64,000 bases of DNA from assembly GCF_049257235.1 (NCBI RefSeq), contig NZ_JBMMUF010000008.1:62001-126000 (forward strand). Direction: 5' to 3'. The number at the start of each line of letters is the position of its first letter. Positions within the stretch are counted from its first letter, which is position 1. Both the position numbers and the translations under genes were made by a program. The DNA is from Pseudoalteromonas sp049257235 (GTDB lineage: Bacteria > Pseudomonadota > Gammaproteobacteria > Enterobacterales > Alteromonadaceae). Below are positions 52,936 to 61,555 of the stretch, one piece after another. The notes under the pieces were generated by a model. The model did not search any database. It worked only from the letters and a program-made list of their open reading frames with translations, and was not told where the DNA came from.

Positions 52936-53808
52936 ATGAGTAATTTGAAAACCAATCTTCGTGCAACATTTGATTTAGCCCAGGAATACCTTGAGGGTCT
53001 GTGTAAATTACTAGATATCTGGCAACCCCGACAAACACATTATTTTGAGTTACCAACACCCTTATCTCACGAAGAAACAAAAACCAAAGAGCATATAGAG
53101 GTTAAACATCATGAAAATGATATAGCGCTAACACACATAAAAAGTGCGTTTACTGATTTTTTCAAAGTCGGCGATCAAAGTGGAAAAGTCATGAAGCGTC
53201 ACCCTGGCGTAGTGTGGCTACCTAAAGAAGCGTTTGTACAATTTGAACCTTACCTTCTCAAAATTAATGAGTTGAAATCTCAATTTAAGAACACGGTACT
53301 AAGTCTGGATAATAGTGATGCACGTTTTGATCTTGTTCACAGTGCTGTACCGGGTTTAATTACACTTGCTTTTTATCGGCAACTTCATTTTGAAGCGAAC
53401 AATCCTTATTCAATTCGTTATACTTGGATGACTAAACATTCGACCAAATCTCTTACTCGTAAGTTAGCGCTCACTATGCTTGAGAGAAGCAGTGCATATT
53501 CTAATCCCCGAATGATTGATCAGACATCTTGGCAACAGCTCGTTGAGCAAGAAAAACGTAAAGTCGCCAGTTTAAGTGAGAATGAAATGTTGCGTATCCG
53601 TCGTCCCATCAAAGTAACACCGGAAGTGAATGTTCGTTTCGCTGACAATCGACGCTACCATGTCAGTGGTGCTCTGCCCTTTTTAGTATTTGATGATAAC
53701 CCTGATTTAAAGCTAGGTTTGCTAGCGAATTATCAACCCAAAGACGATCCGCGTAAACAAGAGCACGAGTACTTGGTTGAACGGCTCTATCTAGCTAAAG
53801 GTGTGTAA
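52936..53808 (+). CDS. tus: Tus-family replication terminus site-binding protein
   Basis: A 290-aa DNA-binding protein that arrests replication forks from one side when bound to Ter sites (E. coli Tus has 309 aa). The match to E. coli Tus is visible by eye: RFDLVHSAVPGLITLAFYR against RFEWVHRHLPGLITLNAYR, a TKHSTKSL segment keeping the Lys-His pair of NKHIIKNL, WQQLVEQEKRKVASL against WQRKLEREYQDIAAL, and RIRRPIKVTPEVNVRF against KIKRPVKVQPIARV. The C-terminal part is shorter. There is no clear ribosome site; a Ter-like sequence occupies the leader, which suggests autoregulation. It is convergent with rep across a terminator. Confidence 0.9.
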   Translation: MSNLKTNLRATFDLAQEYLEGLCKLLDIWQPRQTHYFELPTPLSHEETKTKEHIEVKHHENDIALTHIKSAFTDFFKVGDQSGKVMKRHPGVVWLPKEAFVQFEPYLLKINELKSQFKNTVLSLDNSDARFDLVHSAVPGLITLAFYRQLHFEANNPYSIRYTWMTKHSTKSLTRKLALTMLERSSAYSNPRMIDQTSWQQLVEQEKRKVASLSENEMLRIRRPIKVTPEVNVRFADNRRYHVSGALPFLVFDDNPDLKLGLLANYQPKDDPRKQEHEYLVERLYLAKGV

Positions 53809-53835
53809 GTACAAACTAACTTCCTATTACTTTAA

Positions 53836-53858
53836 AAAGCCCACATTTCGTGGGCTTT
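53836..53858. terminator. Bidirectional terminator between tus and rep
   Basis: A 9-bp stem AAAGCCCAC / GTGGGCTTT with an ATTTC loop lies between convergent genes. Confidence 0.8.
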
Positions 53859-53875
53859 GTTAGGTATTAGCTAAA

Positions 53876-55090
53876 CTATTTCTCAACGATTTCTTCTAAT
53901 CGTTCCTCATCGATGATTTCTGCATCTTCGACAATGCGTTTACCACCTTGGATTTCTATTCGCTTGTTTTGTTTATTCAATGTGAGAATCTCTTCACAGA
54001 ATTGATCTGAAGGGTGCATCTCATAAACGTAGTCGATTATTTTTCCACTGTTATCATCTTTCACATTAGAAATACTGTAATCAGAGATCGCGCCTTTATC
54101 GATCAAATCCTTCATTGTCGTGGTCATATCACGACGTAACGCTTTGAGTTTATTATCGGTAATTTTGTCATCAGCATAGATAGTGCCGTACTTTTCCATT
54201 ATCGACAGTAAGCGAAAATGATACGTTTTACCTGGCGCTGCGTATCTCCATAAGTGATATAAACGCAGCATCATCCAGCGAGACAAACCACGTTTTAGTT
54301 CTTGGGCGCGGTTAAAGTAGTAACCCTTGTACTCAAGGTTATCAATCATGTTATGAACAAAGGCGTTCAAACATGCTACGCATTTTACATTACCGCCCTG
54401 CCCTTTCTTACCACTGAAGTGCAAAGAGGATAAAAAGTTCATATTCGACTCATAAAATGAGTCGTCTATATTTGAATTTTTTGTGTCAGTCGCTGTGTAC
54501 TTAAAAGATAGTTTCGAACCTTGTAGCGCTTCAAGAGATTCTTTAATTTGCGGGTATGGCATTGATTGGCCAACGGCTTTTAGCTCTTGCGCCAATTCGT
54601 TCATTGAAAAAATGACCGCATATTGAATGCCTGACTTAAAGTTAATTTTTACGATTTTACCTTTAGAGGCCAAGCGGATCAGCGCGCGTTCAACTTTCTC
54701 TTCTCTGTCAGATGGCCACACTAAGCATTCAACTTCTTCGCCTTCAAGCCGAGTACTGACTACCGCGGGTGTTATTTTGATTTCACCTTCATACAAAATG
54801 CCGTCAACTTTCTCAGAAATACGACGTGTAATGATGGTCTTTTTAGGAGCATCTTCAAGTGGCAGTTTTTTGTGGCCAGAACGAACAAAGCGACCCCATA
54901 AATCATAATGATTAAACGTATTCGAGTACGCACGCAATCCGTGCATTGAATTTTCTATGGAAATTCGAACGTCTTTGTTATCTGTAAATAAAGCGAGATT
55001 TTCATTATCTGTTGCGCTTTCAACGCCATTTATCTGGCCTCGCAAAGAGTCTGGTAAGTTTTCTACCGAGATGTTTACCTTGCGGTTCAT
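53876..55090 (-). CDS. Plasmid/chromid-type replication initiator protein
   Basis: A 404-aa protein without signal or membrane segments. The context (iterons with DnaA boxes upstream, parAB beyond) and sequence features point to an iteron-binding Rep initiator. They are a helical N-terminal half with YDLWGRFVRSG, and two winged-helix-like segments: VERALIRLASKGKIVKINF and GLSRWMMLRLYHLWRYAAPGKTYHFRLLSIMEKYG...NKLKALRRDMTTTMKDLIDKGAISDYSI. These recall RepA-type plasmid initiators. It is not DnaA and not the 650-aa RctB of Vibrio. The tail is acidic. The exact family needs a profile search. It reads away from the origin, and its promoter probably lies within the iterons, allowing autorepression. 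Confidence 0.8.
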   Translation of the reverse strand: MNRKVNISVENLPDSLRGQINGVESATDNENLALFTDNKDVRISIENSMHGLRAYSNTFNHYDLWGRFVRSGHKKLPLEDAPKKTIITRRISEKVDGILYEGEIKITPAVVSTRLEGEEVECLVWPSDREEKVERALIRLASKGKIVKINFKSGIQYAVIFSMNELAQELKAVGQSMPYPQIKESLEALQGSKLSFKYTATDTKNSNIDDSFYESNMNFLSSLHFSGKKGQGGNVKCVACLNAFVHNMIDNLEYKGYYFNRAQELKRGLSRWMMLRLYHLWRYAAPGKTYHFRLLSIMEKYGTIYADDKITDNKLKALRRDMTTTMKDLIDKGAISDYSISNVKDDNSGKIIDYVYEMHPSDQFCEEILTLNKQNKRIEIQGGKRIVEDAEIIDEERLEEIVEK

Positions 55091-55337
55091 TATTATTTTC
55101 CATTGATATCGATGCCAACGTTAATATCAACACATATAAAGATAAAAGTTAATCATCAATGTTAGTAAAAATCTGATCCCATTGTCATATAGTTTCTCGA
55201 GATCACATTTTTACCAACTCTTTACCTATATGAATACATAGGTGTAGTTTTTGGATCAGAATTTTACTTACTCGGCGCTACTCAGATCAGTTTTTTACTT
55301 ACTCAGCTCGTCTTTTTGGCTCACATGCACAGAGATA

Positions 55338-55372
55338 ACTTATTTTTGTTTTATTTTTGTACAAAAATAAGT
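55338..55372. repeat. Perfect inverted repeat inside the origin
   Basis: ACTTATTTTTGT (55338-55349) and ACAAAAATAAGT (55361-55372) are exact inverted repeats. The right arm also forms a perfect 20-bp palindrome with the bases before it (55351-55370, centre GT/AC). It sits between the two iteron groups. It may be a Rep dimer site controlling rep, or the promoter region. Confidence 0.6.
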
Positions 55373-55387
55373 GAGGATTTTTGTCTG

Positions 55388-55568
55388 TGTGCATAACTAC
55401 GAATGCGCTTAGTAGAGATCTGATCTATAGCAAGTAAGGATCCGATCTCTATGTACTTATCACGACGTTTTCATAGTGGGAATGTGCATAACTGGCGGTT
55501 GTAAGTTAGTAAAAATACGATCTATACAGTAAATTTTGTGAACATATATGTAGGTAAGCTGTGCATAA
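55388..55568 (-). other. Three DnaA boxes in the origin
   Basis: TTATGCACA on the minus strand at 55388-55396, 55483-55491 and 55560-55568. All fit the TTATNCACA consensus and have the same orientation, interleaved with the iterons. This implies that host DnaA helps open this origin. Confidence 0.8.
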
Positions 55569-55652
55569 CTCACAAGCCAGATTTTTACTCAGTAAAACAA
55601 TGATCTAAGTGTTAGTACGAATCAGATCTTTACCAAGTAAAAAACTGATCTA

Positions 55653-55875
55653 AAGAAAACATAAATATTTATATAATTCAGTAAGTTAGCCTCTTATTTT
55701 CGCTCTCTAATCTATTATTACCTATATATTTAAACGTCATTAATCTTCTTATTACCTTGTAGTAAATTTATCAGTAATTTATTTTTCATGTTTTTTGTAG
55801 AATGTCGTCTAAAATATATGTTTACAGCTAAAGAAGTGGACATTATACTTAAAGCTCAATGTTAGGGATACAATA
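55653..55875. other. AT-rich stretch between the iterons and parA
   Basis: About 220 bases of strongly A+T-rich sequence with no ORF. It is the best candidate for the unwinding element, and it must also contain the parA promoter. No iterons occur in it. Confidence 0.5.
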
Positions 55876-57114
55876 ATGACAATAAAACAAAGTGCGCTAA
55901 ATACTTATCAGTTACTCAAAGCAACTGCTGAAGTTGCAGAGAAGTCTCTTGAAGGTCGGATCCAACATTACCGAGCTCATCTTAAATCTGACGAAAAAGA
56001 GTTACGAACCTACACTCAAAAAGCGGCAGCCGATCTCCTTGGTTGTAATAACAGAACATTGAAACGCCGTCATGATCAAGGTGATTTTGATCACATTGAT
56101 ATTCGCAGAGGTGCCAACGGCCATTATGCCTACACATTAGCGAACATCTACAAAATGGCTGATGTAATGGGTATTGAAGCTGATCATCGTGGCGCAGACG
56201 ATAAGCTACAAGTGATTGTTATTAATTCACTTAAAGGCGGTTGCGGCAAGACAACCAGTATGGTTAATATCGCCGCAGCGTTGGCGACTACGAATATTAA
56301 GCGTTATCGTATCGGTATTATTGACCTTGACCCACAAGGCTCTTCATCGAGCTTTTTCCCACCAGGAGAACCCGATCCAATAACAGTTGGCGATCTAATG
56401 CGTGATTGTATTGAATTGGAAGAAGGCGAAACATGGTCAGATATTGTCAGTGACGCATTTTTGCCAACCCATATTCCTAACATCCGTATATTGCCATCCG
56501 GCATGGACGATTTTTATTTTGAACACGAAATAGCGACAGCATTGCGCCAAAGCGGTGATTACGACAAAACTCGGCACTATCACAAGTTGCTAGAAAAGGT
56601 AATTGAGCCAGTGCAAGAACAGTTCGACATCATTCTTGTTGATACTGCGCCATCACTTAACTTTATGTTTTATAACGCATTAATGGCATCAACGGCGATG
56701 TTAATCCCTGTTCACCCTGAAGCGGTGGACTTCGATGCAAACAATAAATATCTCAAACGCCTAGGTGAGATTTACCACACCGTTGCGGCTTTGGGTCATG
56801 ATGGCTGGGACTTCATGCAGTTCTTGGTTACAAACTATGTTAAGGGTAATCACTCGCAGCGTGACATTGTAAAAGATGTGCGTTCCGCGTTTGGACGCCA
56901 AGTCATGAGCTACCCAATAAATCACAGTAGTGCTATTACAGCGAGTTCTTCATCTTTCAATACAATTTTTGATCAGAAAACATCTGATAGTTTGGCTAGC
57001 CGCGAGTCTTTGGTTAAAGCACAGGAAAATATTAAAGACGTGGTTGATGAGTTAGAAATGCTAATTCGTTCGAATTGGCTATCAACACAATCACAACTTA
57101 AGGCTGCACAGTAA
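55876..57114 (+). CDS. parA: ParA partition ATPase (P1-type, with N-terminal HTH)
   Basis: A 412-aa partition ATPase. Residues ~40-105 form a helix-turn-helix region (YTQKAAADLLGCNNRTLKRRHDQGDF...YTLANIYKMADVMGI) as in the long type Ia ParA of P1 and of Vibrio chromosome II-like plasmid systems, which also represses its own operon. The deviant Walker A motif KGGCGKTTSMVNIAAAL is at ~119-135, IGIIDLDPQGSSSSFF follows, and DIILVDTAPSLNFMFYNAL is the Walker B region. parB begins 9 bases after the stop. It should segregate the replicon together with ParB and a parS site I could not place. Confidence 0.94.
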   Translation: MTIKQSALNTYQLLKATAEVAEKSLEGRIQHYRAHLKSDEKELRTYTQKAAADLLGCNNRTLKRRHDQGDFDHIDIRRGANGHYAYTLANIYKMADVMGIEADHRGADDKLQVIVINSLKGGCGKTTSMVNIAAALATTNIKRYRIGIIDLDPQGSSSSFFPPGEPDPITVGDLMRDCIELEEGETWSDIVSDAFLPTHIPNIRILPSGMDDFYFEHEIATALRQSGDYDKTRHYHKLLEKVIEPVQEQFDIILVDTAPSLNFMFYNALMASTAMLIPVHPEAVDFDANNKYLKRLGEIYHTVAALGHDGWDFMQFLVTNYVKGNHSQRDIVKDVRSAFGRQVMSYPINHSSAITASSSSFNTIFDQKTSDSLASRESLVKAQENIKDVVDELEMLIRSNWLSTQSQLKAAQ

Positions 57115-57123
57115 GGTTTAACA

Positions 57124-58089
57124 ATGGCAAAGAAACGTAAAAACGACACGCGAATAGACCCGTTTGCTACCGCTGTTGAAAGCAGTAGTTTGGATCAACT
57201 TCTCGAGCAAGCAAAGGCTGGTGATGTGATCAGTATGCCCGCTCCTAGCGATCCCAACCGAACTATTCGGCTGACTTGTCAGGTTATTCCTCACATCGAT
57301 ATTGAAGCGCGTACCAAGGTGTACGGCAAGAATCGGCGTGTACAAGCGCTACTTACCGAAAAGTCCGTTGCTGATATTTTACCGGCGATCACAGAAGATG
57401 GGCGCAACCAACATCCCGCATTGGCATGGGAGCACGAAGGTGGTTTGTTCGTATTGGCGGGCTCAAGGCGTCGAAAAGCCTGTATTTTGGGTAATGCCGA
57501 TTACTTGGTACTGAGCTCTCCTGATTTCAATGACGAAGACGCGAAGATTTTAGCTGTTTCATCGGATCAGTATATTGCGCCAAGTCTTTGGGAATTGGGC
57601 CAGGCCTATGCCTCGACGCGTGACGAGTTGAAGCAACAAGGTAAAAAAGGCTCTTACCGCGAGATTGCTCAAATTGAAGGCGTATCACACACAGCCATCG
57701 CTGATGCGATTAAAGCATATGAATGCCTGCCAAAAGAAGTGTTGGCGCTTTATCCAACTGCTAACCATGTTGGCCGTGAAGTGGCTAAGAAGCTTATTCA
57801 GGCGCGCGAGAAAGATGTAGATAACTTTAATAGCCGTGTTGCGAGTTGTGCTGACGCCTTTGATGATGTGACTTTTGATACCGATGACAAAGCTGCATTG
57901 AATGTCACAAAATACTTATGTGAAGTGGTTGCAGCACCAAAACGTACAGAAGATATCAAGGTAGATAATGATTTTGTTCGTATCCAAAGGCACAGCAAAA
58001 GTGGCGATTTGACTATCAAAATAGATAATAAGGTGATGACAGATAAACGCTTTTCTCAACTGGCTAAGGTCTTGGAAAGCTTTAATTAA
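57124..58089 (+). CDS. parB: ParB partition protein
   Basis: A 321-aa centromere-binding protein. The N-terminal ParB/Srx-like domain contains RRVQALLTEKSVADILPAI and GLFVLAGSRRRKACIL. A central HTH region follows (YREIAQIEGVSHTAIADAIKAYECLPKEVLALYP), then a C-terminal dimer-type domain (SGDLTIKIDNKVMTDKRFSQLAKVLE). It differs from chromosomal ParB (no GERR motif, longer linker) and fits the plasmid type Ia group. It is the second gene of parAB, with a weak AAGG ribosome site. parS is expected nearby, usually just downstream in this type, but no clear repeat was seen. Confidence 0.9.
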   Translation: MAKKRKNDTRIDPFATAVESSSLDQLLEQAKAGDVISMPAPSDPNRTIRLTCQVIPHIDIEARTKVYGKNRRVQALLTEKSVADILPAITEDGRNQHPALAWEHEGGLFVLAGSRRRKACILGNADYLVLSSPDFNDEDAKILAVSSDQYIAPSLWELGQAYASTRDELKQQGKKGSYREIAQIEGVSHTAIADAIKAYECLPKEVLALYPTANHVGREVAKKLIQAREKDVDNFNSRVASCADAFDDVTFDTDDKAALNVTKYLCEVVAAPKRTEDIKVDNDFVRIQRHSKSGDLTIKIDNKVMTDKRFSQLAKVLESFN

Positions 58090-58111
58090 TCACTGCAATA
58101 TTGAGTCTAAG

Positions 58112-58143
58112 AAAGCCTCTCATTGGTAATGTGGGGCTTTTTT
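58112..58143 (+). terminator. Probable terminator after parB
   Basis: An imperfect stem AAAGCC.C.CATT / AATG.GGGGCTTT with a 4-base loop is followed by a T run, just after the parB stop. Confidence 0.6.
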
Positions 58144-58225
58144 GATGGCTGCAACCCAAATAGCAGGTCTTTTTACGGCTGCTTAAAAGCGATATACTGC
58201 CCTATTTCAATTTGCGGGTTAGTCC

Positions 58226-61200
58226 ATGTCGTCATCGTTTACAAAGGAAGACTTGTTAGCTGTTTTTGCTCAGTTCAATGAGCAAGGACCTGACTTTCCT
58301 TTGTCCGAGCAAGAGTTAAAAGCGCTTTTCACCAAAGGTGTCTATGCTCGTGCTCAACAAATGCTGCGAGATGAACAAGTGCTGTGGGTGAAAGCTAATG
58401 ACGCTTTTTCACACATTGATGCTCAAGTAATGGATGATGACGGCACCACGTTTGATCAACAAATCACCATAACCCTCAAGCAAGCTAAACCTCGCGTAGA
58501 GGCACACTGTAGTTGTAACGCCAAGATCAAATGTAAGCATGTGGCCAGTGCATTACTGCACTTAAAGTTGCAAAGCCAAGGCGAGTATGCGCAGCATTAT
58601 CAATTGGAAGATTGGTTTAATGAGCTAGCCGACAGCCAAATGGCAAGGCCAGAAAAAGACAATGTATTGTTGTTCGAATTGCACTCGCATCAAGGCCAAT
58701 TGCAGGTGGTGCCCAAAGTGGCTCCTAATACACCTGAAGGGCTCATTTCCCAAGGACGCGCACTCACAGAGCAGCAAAGTAGTGCGCACGTCACCCCCAA
58801 AGGATTGGATGAAGACGACTTTCGTCTTTTTAGCCTTGTTCGCTCTCAGAACTCTCCCGGTCAAAGCGCTTTGCTTGGCTCTTGGGGAGCAAAAGTGCTG
58901 CATCAACTGCTTAATCGCCAACGCTTATTTTTTGAAAAAAGCCGAACCCCCTTATCCATCAGTAAACCACTAAAGGTGGAATACGACTGGCATATTGAGG
59001 GAGAAAAGGCTGCATTGACGTGCTCATTAGCTGGGCTTGACGCCAACTGTATACTGGCCACCGCCCCGCCCTACTACGTTGATGTTGCAAGCAATTGTGT
59101 GTACGCACTCGAAACACCGCTGAGTGCTGAACAAATAAGGCAATTGGCTAAATTTCCGTTGGTCCCAAAAGATGAGGTCGAGACTGTTTCTAGGCGTTTG
59201 CGCAAAGCGCTTGGTCCTGTAATTAAACAGCCAAAAAAAAAAGCGCGCGTAAAGTTCAGTCTAAAGTTCCTCACTAAGCAGTCGCCATTTATTGTTAGTG
59301 CAAGTGGTGAGGTGCCCTCAGAGGCCGCGCTGTTGAATATGGGCTTGGAGCCATGTAAAGGTCCTTTACATTCGAATTACCAACTTTTTATCGACCCTCA
59401 AAACGCACCTAGAGCCCTGTTTGAGCTAAACCACGCGGTTGAGTATCTCGGTGGCAAAACTGTTAATGCACCGCGCAGCGCATTACAAAAAGTACATAAT
59501 GGTGAGTTGCAGTTAGTGATCACTGCACTTAGTGGTCACCACCTGCTTGGGTTCTTCCAAATAGTCAGTGGCGCGATAACTCGTCCATTAAGCGTATCTG
59601 ACCTCCATGATGCCAAAGCTTACAGCGCGCAATATTGCTTTATTGAGCATCAGCAAGGGGTGTTGATTATAGAGGCTGAAGCAGCACAGAGTGCGTGTGC
59701 GTATCTCAAGCGTTATGTTCATGATAAAGCGAACGTGCACTGCACAATACCGCGCAGTTTGTTTGACGAATTGCAAGCAAGTCATTTTTGGCGCGTTGAG
59801 ATCAACAGTCACATAGAGCCTTTGTTGCAAAAGCCTACCTTAGATTCTTTGAAGCCAGTGGTGTTGGCCAACGATGTCTCGTTGCGAGAGTATCAAAAGG
59901 CCGGTGTTAATTGGTTACAGCTATTGTCTATGCAGGGGCTCGGTGCTGTGCTCGCGGATGATATGGGGCTGGGTAAAACACTGCAAGTAATTGCTTATCT
60001 ATCGACATTGGATGCACAAAAGCAACACCCCCATGTGGTGATCTGCCCCACTAGCCTAGTGGGGAACTGGGTTAAGGAGTTCAGTCGCTTTGCTCCTCGC
60101 ATCAGTGTGCAGGTCGTTGCTGGCACGAACCGAGTGGATGTGTTGCAAGGTCTCAGTAAATATCAGGTGATAGTAACCACTTACACACTATTCAAGCGTG
60201 ACTTCGTCTTTTATCAGGGCGTCGACTTTCATACGGTGGTGCTCGATGAAGCGCAGGCAATAAAAAATCCTCAATCTCAATTGAGTCACAAGGTAAAGCA
60301 ATTAAATGCCCGTTTTCGTTTGGCCCTCAGTGGTACACCATTTGAAAATAATTTATTTGAGCTTAAGTCGGTATTCGATTTTGCCATGCCTAGTTTGCTC
60401 TTTAGCGATAGGCATTTTAAAAAGCTGTATGTTGAGCAAAACAGCCAAGGGCGCAAAGCGCTCGCCGATGTCATTCGTCCGTATTTGCTAAGACGAGCAA
60501 AAGCCGATGTACTCAGTGAGTTACCTGGTAAGACTGAAATCATCAAACAACTGGATATGTCTAAAGAGCAAGCTGATGTATATCAGCACTACTATCAGGC
60601 ATTACATAATAAACTGAATAACCTAGTGTCAATGCAAGGCATTGGTAAAAGCAAGCTGCAGTTCCTTGATGCATTGCTAAAACTCCGCCAAATTTGTTGT
60701 CATCCTCAGTTGGTTGACGAGCACTATGGCGCTAGCAGTGCGAAGTTGCAATGGCTTGAAGAACACCTTCCTGCGATGCTTGCGCAGGATCATCATGTGA
60801 TCATATTCAGTCAGTTTACGTCTATGTTGCGTATAATTGCCCGCCAACTAAGCACACAAGGCATTGACTATGCGTTACTTACCGGACAGACGCGCAACCG
60901 AGAGCAACAAGTTGATGATTTCCAAAGCGCACGTAAACGGGTGTTTTTAATAAGTCTCAAAGCCGGTGGCAGCGGACTAAACCTTACTCAAGCTGATACG
61001 GTTATTCATTTTGATCCATGGTGGAACCCAGCTGTTGAGCACCAGGCAACGGATAGAGCGCATAGGATGGGGCAAGAACGATCAGTGTTTGTGTATAAAC
61101 TTATCGTGGCCAATTCTGTAGAGCAACAAGTGCTAGAGTTGGCTGATAAGAAACGTCATTTGGTGGATGAATTACTCAATGGTAGTTTATTGTCGGATAA

Positions 61201-61261
61201 AAAAATTGATGATAATCAATTGCTTGAAATGCTGAACTTAGAAAGTTCAGAAAAAGTCTAA
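58226..61261 (+). CDS. SWIM zinc-finger SNF2-family helicase
   Basis: A 1011-aa DEAD/DEAH ATPase of the bacterial SNF2 type. The N-terminus has a SWIM zinc finger (AHCSCNAKIKCKHVASALLHL, CxC and CxH ligands, ~92-112), then ~400 residues of variable region. The SNF2 motor has motif I LADDMGLGKTLQVIAYL (~577), motif II VVLDEAQAIKN (~671) and motif III ALSGTPFENNLFELKSVFDF. The C-terminal lobe has IIFSQFTSMLRII, LISLKAGGSGLNLTQADTVIHFDPWWNPAVEHQATDRAHRMGQ. It probably remodels DNA-protein complexes, like RapA or HepA relatives, but the target is unknown. It is monocistronic after the parAB terminator. Confidence 0.93.
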   Translation: MSSSFTKEDLLAVFAQFNEQGPDFPLSEQELKALFTKGVYARAQQMLRDEQVLWVKANDAFSHIDAQVMDDDGTTFDQQITITLKQAKPRVEAHCSCNAKIKCKHVASALLHLKLQSQGEYAQHYQLEDWFNELADSQMARPEKDNVLLFELHSHQGQLQVVPKVAPNTPEGLISQGRALTEQQSSAHVTPKGLDEDDFRLFSLVRSQNSPGQSALLGSWGAKVLHQLLNRQRLFFEKSRTPLSISKPLKVEYDWHIEGEKAALTCSLAGLDANCILATAPPYYVDVASNCVYALETPLSAEQIRQLAKFPLVPKDEVETVSRRLRKALGPVIKQPKKKARVKFSLKFLTKQSPFIVSASGEVPSEAALLNMGLEPCKGPLHSNYQLFIDPQNAPRALFELNHAVEYLGGKTVNAPRSALQKVHNGELQLVITALSGHHLLGFFQIVSGAITRPLSVSDLHDAKAYSAQYCFIEHQQGVLIIEAEAAQSACAYLKRYVHDKANVHCTIPRSLFDELQASHFWRVEINSHIEPLLQKPTLDSLKPVVLANDVSLREYQKAGVNWLQLLSMQGLGAVLADDMGLGKTLQVIAYLSTLDAQKQHPHVVICPTSLVGNWVKEFSRFAPRISVQVVAGTNRVDVLQGLSKYQVIVTTYTLFKRDFVFYQGVDFHTVVLDEAQAIKNPQSQLSHKVKQLNARFRLALSGTPFENNLFELKSVFDFAMPSLLFSDRHFKKLYVEQNSQGRKALADVIRPYLLRRAKADVLSELPGKTEIIKQLDMSKEQADVYQHYYQALHNKLNNLVSMQGIGKSKLQFLDALLKLRQICCHPQLVDEHYGASSAKLQWLEEHLPAMLAQDHHVIIFSQFTSMLRIIARQLSTQGIDYALLTGQTRNREQQVDDFQSARKRVFLISLKAGGSGLNLTQADTVIHFDPWWNPAVEHQATDRAHRMGQERSVFVYKLIVANSVEQQVLELADKKRHLVDELLNGSLLSDKKIDDNQLLEMLNLESSEKV

Positions 61262-61355
61262 AATTCTTTGAACTTAACTGTGAATACGCACTCTATATCT
61301 ATGCTTGCCACGCAAGCACCCTATGTTGATTTCCCTGATTAAAAATGAATTTAAG

Positions 61356-61381
61356 GCCAGCTGACTAAGCTGGCTTTTTTT
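61356..61381 (+). terminator. Terminator after the SNF2 helicase gene
   Basis: A 7-bp stem GCCAGCT / AGCTGGC with a GACTA loop is followed by a run of seven T, about 95 bases after the stop. Confidence 0.8.
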
Positions 61382-61555
61382 GCCTCGGTTTTATACCAAT
61401 CAACTTAAATAGATGATCATTCAATAAGGCTAAATAGCGTGCTCATGTTGTTAAAATTTCCTATGTACAATAGGTATAAGATCTATAAAACCGTACTTTG
61501 CTGATACAATGAGTAATATCACCAAATAAAGAATAATAATGAGTGTGAGATAGGT

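Larger units (their letters stand above)
55161..55652. other. Replication origin: array of about ten 20-bp iterons
   Basis: Repeats close to GTTAGTAAAAANCTGATCTA occur at 55161-55180 (+), 55199-55218 (-), 55252-55271 (-), 55283-55302 (-), 55408-55427 (+), 55430-55449 (+), 55505-55524 (+), 55588-55607 (+), 55611-55630 (+) and 55633-55652 (+). Each carries a GATC, so each is a possible Dam methylation site, as in the RctB iterons of Vibrio chromosome II. The rep-proximal group is partly inverted; the distal six are direct. These are typical Rep-binding sites. Confidence 0.85.

Noticed and set aside
58090..58225. parS centromere downstream of parB
   Set aside because: Type Ia systems often have parS here, but I found no repeated heptamer, hexamer or palindrome beyond the terminator stem.
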